NCBI GenBank assembly: GCA_964430745.1
Contig: CAYSHI010000451.1
Location: forward strand, 1 to 18,191
Reading direction: 5' to 3'
DNA length: 18,191 bases
Origin: CBDCGW01 sp964430745
GTDB lineage: Bacteria; Acidobacteriota; UBA890
The translations under genes and the position numbers were made by a program. Under the pieces are notes generated by a model. It was not told the origin of the DNA, ran no database searches, and saw only the letters and a program-made list of their open reading frames with translations. Positions 14,712 to 18,191 of this stretch are shown here, piece after piece (the first letter of the stretch is position 1; every line of letters starts with the position of its first letter).

Positions 14712-14718
14712 CCTCCTT
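14712..14718 (-). promoter_or_regulatory. Ribosome binding site for the GTG start of the GNAT gene
   Basis: Consensus AAGGAGG on the minus strand with a six-base spacer to GTG at 14703-14705. Confidence 0.75.
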
Positions 14719-14730
14719 GGATTTGCAGGC

Positions 14731-14739
14731 AGTCTAGCA
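14731..14739 (-). promoter_or_regulatory. Extended -10 candidate for the GNAT gene
   Basis: On the minus strand the sequence reads TGCTAGACT: a TGn extension plus the hexamer TAGACT (14731-14736). It lies 26 bases upstream of the GTG codon, leaving just enough leader for the SD. No good -35 is seen. Confidence 0.35.
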
Positions 14740-14863
14740 CCGGGTCTTGGGTCAGTCCTCCCCAGCCACCCGCGAGACCATGGCCAGTGGCGCGCCTTCG
14801 CTGACGGGCGGCGTGGCGATAACGCGGTTCAGTAGCCCCTGTAGTCATCTCCCGCATTCCGGC

Positions 14864-14869
14864 TACAAT
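14864..14869 (+). promoter_or_regulatory. -10 candidate for the kinase fusion gene
   Basis: TACAAT lies 35 bases before the TTG start. The -35 position (around 14841-14846, GTAGTC) is poor, so this is a tentative call. The stretch upstream of it in the 199-base divergent gap shows no other clear signal. Confidence 0.3.
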
Positions 14870-14891
14870 GCCACGGGTTCTCCTCCTCACA

Positions 14892-14896
14892 AGAGG
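14892..14896 (+). promoter_or_regulatory. Ribosome binding site for the TTG start of the kinase fusion
   Basis: AGAGG (within AAGAGG) eight bases before TTG 14905. No ATG exists in frame between here and codon 20, which is already inside the glycine loop. Confidence 0.6.
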
Positions 14897-14904
14897 CCAT
14901 CGAC

Positions 14905-17900
14905 TTGATCGGCAGGACCCTCAGCCATTACGAGATCGTCGAACCGCTCGGCTCGGGCGGCATGGGCGACGTGTATAGGGCCCGTGATCAGAACCTCGAT
15001 CGGGAGGTCGCCCTCAAGGTTCTTCCCGAGGATTTCGCCGAGGACGCCGGGCGACTGGTCCGATTCGACCGCGAAGCGAAGCTCCTGGCGGCGCTCAGCC
15101 ACCCAAACATCGCCGCCATCCACAGCTTCGAAGAGTTTGATGGCGTACGGTTTCTGGTGCTGGAGTTGATCGAAGGCGAGTCACTGCAGGCGCGGCTGGC
15201 GAATGGGCCTTTGCCTATTCGTGACGCCGTTTCGATCTGCGGCCAGGTGGCTGGCGCACTGCGCGCTGCGCACAGCGAGGGTATTGTCCACCGCGATCTG
15301 AAACCCGCCAATGTGCTGATCGATTCCGACGGGCAGGCCAAGGTGCTCGACTTCGGCATCGCCAAAGCGGTGCAACGTGCGGAAACCCCCGATCCGGGCG
15401 GCGGCCAGACGGGCGGGCCGCACGAAGGCCCGGCGGGTGATCCGGCGCCCGAGCCGACTGCGATGGCCACCGAATTGACCCGGACCGGCACCGTGCTCGG
15501 AACGGGCCCCTACATGAGCCCCGAGCAGATACGGGGCAGGGAGATCGACGGGCGCACCGACATCTGGGCATTCGGTTGTTTGCTCTACGAGATGCTCGTC
15601 GGTAAAGCGGCGTTCGTGCGGGAGACCTTTGCCGATACGTTGTCGGCCGTTTTGAGCGAACGCCCGCGGGCGTTGGCCGACATGAATGCGGCGACACGGG
15701 AACACCCCGAGCTGCAAGCGGTCGTCGATCGGTGTCTCCAGGTCGATGTGGAAGAGCGTTTCCGCAACGTCGACGAGCTTGTTGCGGCTCTGGAGCCGGT
15801 GCGGCGACGGTTCACCGACGACGGCGCCATGGCCGTCGAAGGGGCGGCCGTTCCCGCCGCCATGAGGCCGCTGGTGCGGCATCCGTTACTGGGCGCCGGC
15901 GCCGCCGCGGCCGTCTTGATCGCGCTTGGTTGGCTCGGCTGGTCGTATCTCGGCGCGCGGCGCGCTCAGTCGGTGCGTGAGACGGTGATCCCCGAACTCG
16001 TCCGACTCATCGACGAAGACAACTACGCGGCGGCCTTTGCCCTTGCCCGGCAGAACGAAGAGGACTTCGACAACGACCCGACGCTCGCCGCGCTGTGGCC
16101 GCAGATGACGCTGTTTGTCACCATCGAGACCGAGCCGGCGGCGGCCGACGTTTCATTCCGTTCGTTCGGAGCTCCCGATGCGCCGTGGCAGGCCTTGGGC
16201 ACGACGCCTGTGGAGGCCGCGCGCATTCCCAGGGACGCCTTCTGGATCCGGATCGAGAGGCAAGGATACGAGCCCATCGAGGAGCTTCTGCCGCCACCGG
16301 TGTTGGAGTATGCAGGAGACTCGGTCCTCAGCTACAGCTTCACCCTTGACGAGGAGCGCGGCGACGGGATGGTGCGCGTCCCGGCCGGCATGTTGTGGAT
16401 ACCCTACGCGGGTTTCGAAACGAAGCCGGCATTCCAATCGCCTGGCTACCTGATCGACAGGGACGAGGTCACCAACGAGCAGTTCAAGCAATTCGTCGAC
16501 GAGGGAGGCTATCGAACCTCGGAGCTCTGGAAGCACGGGTTTGTTCGTGAGGGGCAGGAGCTCACCTGGGAAGAAGCCATGGCGGAGTTTCGCGACAGCA
16601 GCAATCGACCCGGGCCGTCGACCTGGAGCGCCGGGACCTATCCGGAGGGGCAAGAGAGCTTTCCGGTGGCGGGAGTGAGCTGGTACGAGGCGGCTGCCTA
16701 CGCCGAGTTCTTGGGCAAGAGCCTTCCCAGCGTCTACCACTGGATGGGAGCGACGTCGGTGTGGGAAGCGGAGCTCATCCTGCCATTCGCCAACATCCAG
16801 GCCGAGGGACTTCTGCCGGTCGGAAGCACTCCCGTGAGCCTTCGCGGAACCGCCGACATGGCTGGGAATGTGCAGGAGTGGGCCTGGAATGCATCGGGTG
16901 ATGGCCGCTACCTCATTGGCGGCGCATGGTCCGACCCGCCCTACCTTTTCTACGAGCCTGCGATCCAGCCGCCGTTCGATCGTGGCGAGACAAACGGAAT
17001 TCGACTCATGGAGCGCCTCGAAATGGGTCTCGAGATTGAACGGCTCGACGTTCCGGATTTTGACCGTGTGACAGTGGGCGACCCAAATGCCGTTGTCGAG
17101 GATCTGTTCGCGCCGATCGAGCGACCGCTCGGGAATCGTTCGGCGGAAGTGCCGGTCTCCGACGAGATCTTCGAGCTCTACAGGGCTCGTTTCGATTACG
17201 ATCCCGCGCGGCAACTCAACGACACCGTCGAGTCGGTCGACGAGAGGCCGCGCGATTGGACGAGGGAGAGGGTGACGTTCGACGCTGCCTACGGCGGCGA
17301 GAAGATGATCGCCTACGTTTTCCTGCCGAAGAACGTCGAGCCTCCCTATCAGTCTGTCGTCTATTGGCCGGGGGGCGACGTCTTGCACAGAGGCAACTCC
17401 GCCGATCGGCTTGGCACCGAGATCATCGACTTTCTGATCAGGAGTGGTCGCGCCGTTGTCTATCCCATTTACAAGGGAAGCTACGAGCGCAACGACCTCG
17501 GGCTCCGGGTGACCGACGCGAACTCGAGCCAGGAGTATGTCGACTACGTAGTCTGGTGGATCAAGGACATGCGGCGCACGCTCGATTACATGGCGACCCG
17601 CGACGATCTCGACGCCGAGCGCATCGGCTACATGGGATTCAGCTGGGGGGCCCGGCTGGCCAACATCGCGCTCGCGGTGGAAGATCGCATCGATGCGGCG
17701 GTTCTCTTGGGTGGCGGCATCAACCCGCAGGCGCCACGGGCCGAGGTCAACGAGACCAACTACATGCCCCGCGTGACGATTCCCGTCATCATGATCAGTG
17801 GCGTACACGACGCCGCGTTTCCCCTCGAAAGCACCCAGAAGGTGATGTTCGACCGGTTGGGCACGCCGGCAGCCGACAAGCGCCATGTGCTGCTACCGAC

Positions 17901-17988
17901 TGGCCACTTCGTGATGACGCAGTTTCGCAATCAAGTCGAGAGGCTCTCCCTGGACTGGCTCGACAGGTATGTCGGGCCGGTGCGCTGA
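14905..17988 (+). CDS. Membrane Ser/Thr protein kinase fused to SUMF1-like domain and alpha/beta hydrolase
   Basis: A 1027-residue multidomain protein. The Hanks-type kinase (about 9-300) has glycine loop GSGGMG (16-21), K38 (VALK), E57, HRD catalytic D131, DFG (149-151) and SPE (205-207). Its activation loop carries a Gly/Pro-rich insert (about 158-188). One transmembrane helix follows (about 328-350). A PEGA-like segment (about 402-460) leads into a SUMF1/EgtB-like domain (about 487-703; YLIDRDEVTNEQF, PVAGVSWYEAAAYAEFLGK, DMAGNVQEWAWN, LIGGAWSDPP, TNGIRLM). Its last motif lacks the Cys of formylglycine-generating enzyme, so that chemistry is not expected. The C-terminal dienelactone-hydrolase/peptidase-like domain (about 755-1027) has a catalytic triad S913 (GFSWGA), D969 (GVHDAAF) and H1001 (PTGHF). 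A cytoplasmic kinase is thus tied to an extracytoplasmic esterase/peptidase. The TTG start is supported by AAGAGG and by the family's short N-terminus before SHYEI. Confidence 0.93.
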   Translation: MIGRTLSHYEIVEPLGSGGMGDVYRARDQNLDREVALKVLPEDFAEDAGRLVRFDREAKLLAALSHPNIAAIHSFEEFDGVRFLVLELIEGESLQARLANGPLPIRDAVSICGQVAGALRAAHSEGIVHRDLKPANVLIDSDGQAKVLDFGIAKAVQRAETPDPGGGQTGGPHEGPAGDPAPEPTAMATELTRTGTVLGTGPYMSPEQIRGREIDGRTDIWAFGCLLYEMLVGKAAFVRETFADTLSAVLSERPRALADMNAATREHPELQAVVDRCLQVDVEERFRNVDELVAALEPVRRRFTDDGAMAVEGAAVPAAMRPLVRHPLLGAGAAAAVLIALGWLGWSYLGARRAQSVRETVIPELVRLIDEDNYAAAFALARQNEEDFDNDPTLAALWPQMTLFVTIETEPAAADVSFRSFGAPDAPWQALGTTPVEAARIPRDAFWIRIERQGYEPIEELLPPPVLEYAGDSVLSYSFTLDEERGDGMVRVPAGMLWIPYAGFETKPAFQSPGYLIDRDEVTNEQFKQFVDEGGYRTSELWKHGFVREGQELTWEEAMAEFRDSSNRPGPSTWSAGTYPEGQESFPVAGVSWYEAAAYAEFLGKSLPSVYHWMGATSVWEAELILPFANIQAEGLLPVGSTPVSLRGTADMAGNVQEWAWNASGDGRYLIGGAWSDPPYLFYEPAIQPPFDRGETNGIRLMERLEMGLEIERLDVPDFDRVTVGDPNAVVEDLFAPIERPLGNRSAEVPVSDEIFELYRARFDYDPARQLNDTVESVDERPRDWTRERVTFDAAYGGEKMIAYVFLPKNVEPPYQSVVYWPGGDVLHRGNSADRLGTEIIDFLIRSGRAVVYPIYKGSYERNDLGLRVTDANSSQEYVDYVVWWIKDMRRTLDYMATRDDLDAERIGYMGFSWGARLANIALAVEDRIDAAVLLGGGINPQAPRAEVNETNYMPRVTIPVIMISGVHDAAFPLESTQKVMFDRLGTPAADKRHVLLPTGHFVMTQFRNQVERLSLDWLDRYVGPVR

Positions 17989-18191
17989 GCCGCTCGAACC
18001 ACCGCGCCCGGGCGACCAACAGGCCCGGAACTGGAGAACAGGAGCAGCGACGACTTCGGTCTAGCGGTCAGGCCGCGAATACACCGCTACCCGTCTGCCG
18101 CCGCTCTCTGAAACGGCGCTGCTAACCCGAGCTCTTCTGGGTACACCCTGCAAGTGTGCCGCGTCACTATTGTCTTCACTTTTGTGGCGAC
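17989..18191. other. Right-edge intergenic region, no gene seen
   Basis: No convincing gene lies in the last 203 bases. A wobble-containing stem GGTACAC/GTGTGCC with a seven-base loop (18140-18160) is the best fold, too far from the kinase stop and without a T-run. Open frames here are continuations of antisense or alternate frames of the kinase gene. Confidence 0.4.

Noticed and set aside
16366..17010. SUMF1-like domain as an active formylglycine-generating enzyme
   Set aside because: The terminal motif reads TNGIRLM where FGE-type proteins have a Cys after GFR, and no sulfatase gene is nearby.
16153..17886. Long open frame (577 codons) on the minus strand across the kinase fusion
   Set aside because: It lies fully antisense to a gene with clear domains, is rich in Arg/His/Val from reversed high-GC codons, and shows no family motif or SD.
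18140..18160. Stem GGTACAC/GTGTGCC as terminator of the kinase gene
   Set aside because: It is about 150 bases after the stop, contains a T-G pair and lacks a T-run.
1..18191. tRNA, rRNA, CRISPR arrays, insertion sequences, att sites
   Set aside because: Reading both strands gave no cloverleaf, spaced direct repeats, transposase motif or terminal inverted repeats.

Overview
The window is 18.2 kb of GC-rich bacterial chromosome, densely coded on both strands. It has no tRNA, rRNA, CRISPR array, transposase or phage gene, and no gene-free stretch longer than about 300 bases. The gene types suggest Acidobacteriota: large secreted BNR/Asp-box proteins, a DUF885 protein, a serine/threonine kinase opening with the SHYEI-type N-terminus and fused to effector domains, and the start of an ADOP/MacB-like permease. 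Gemmatimonadota or a related group cannot be excluded. This is an inference from gene content, not from a phylogenetic marker. Most genes have strong Shine-Dalgarno (SD) sites (GGAGG/AAGGAGG) 6-9 nt before the start. Several start with GTG or TTG, and in three cases the SD moves the start downstream of the longest frame.

Layout. Left edge: the first 21 codons of an ABC-type permease (minus), an SDR oxidoreductase (minus), and a 9-bp perfect inverted repeat upstream of the SDR. Positions 1132-5152 (minus) look like one operon of three exported hydrolases: M24 peptidase A, a DUF885 protein, and an HExxH metallopeptidase-like protein that overlaps the DUF885 gene by ATGA. Positions 5322-8174 (plus) hold M24 paralogs B and C in tandem, divergent from A. 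Positions 8196-12396 (minus) hold a large BNR-repeat exported protein followed by M24 paralog D, which converges on C. A secreted M28 peptidase (CPQ-like) runs plus, divergent from the BNR gene. A GNAT acetyltransferase (minus) follows. Last is a 1027-residue membrane protein fusing a Ser/Thr kinase, a SUMF1-like domain and an alpha/beta hydrolase (plus).

The main theme is an exported peptide-hydrolase island. It has four paralogous M24 proteins with signal peptides, plus DUF885, HExxH and M28 proteins and a BNR-propeller protein. Several carry changed catalytic positions. M24 B and C have lost the first metal-binding Asp and a catalytic-domain segment, while A and D keep all five ligand positions. 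The M28 protein keeps its metal ligands but has His at the general-base Glu and Gln at the HxD Asp. The DUF885 protein has a shortened HE...GHH motif. A reasonable hypothesis is an envelope system for dipeptide/oligopeptide capture and hydrolysis in which some members have become binding proteins or subunits. The sequence alone cannot prove this.
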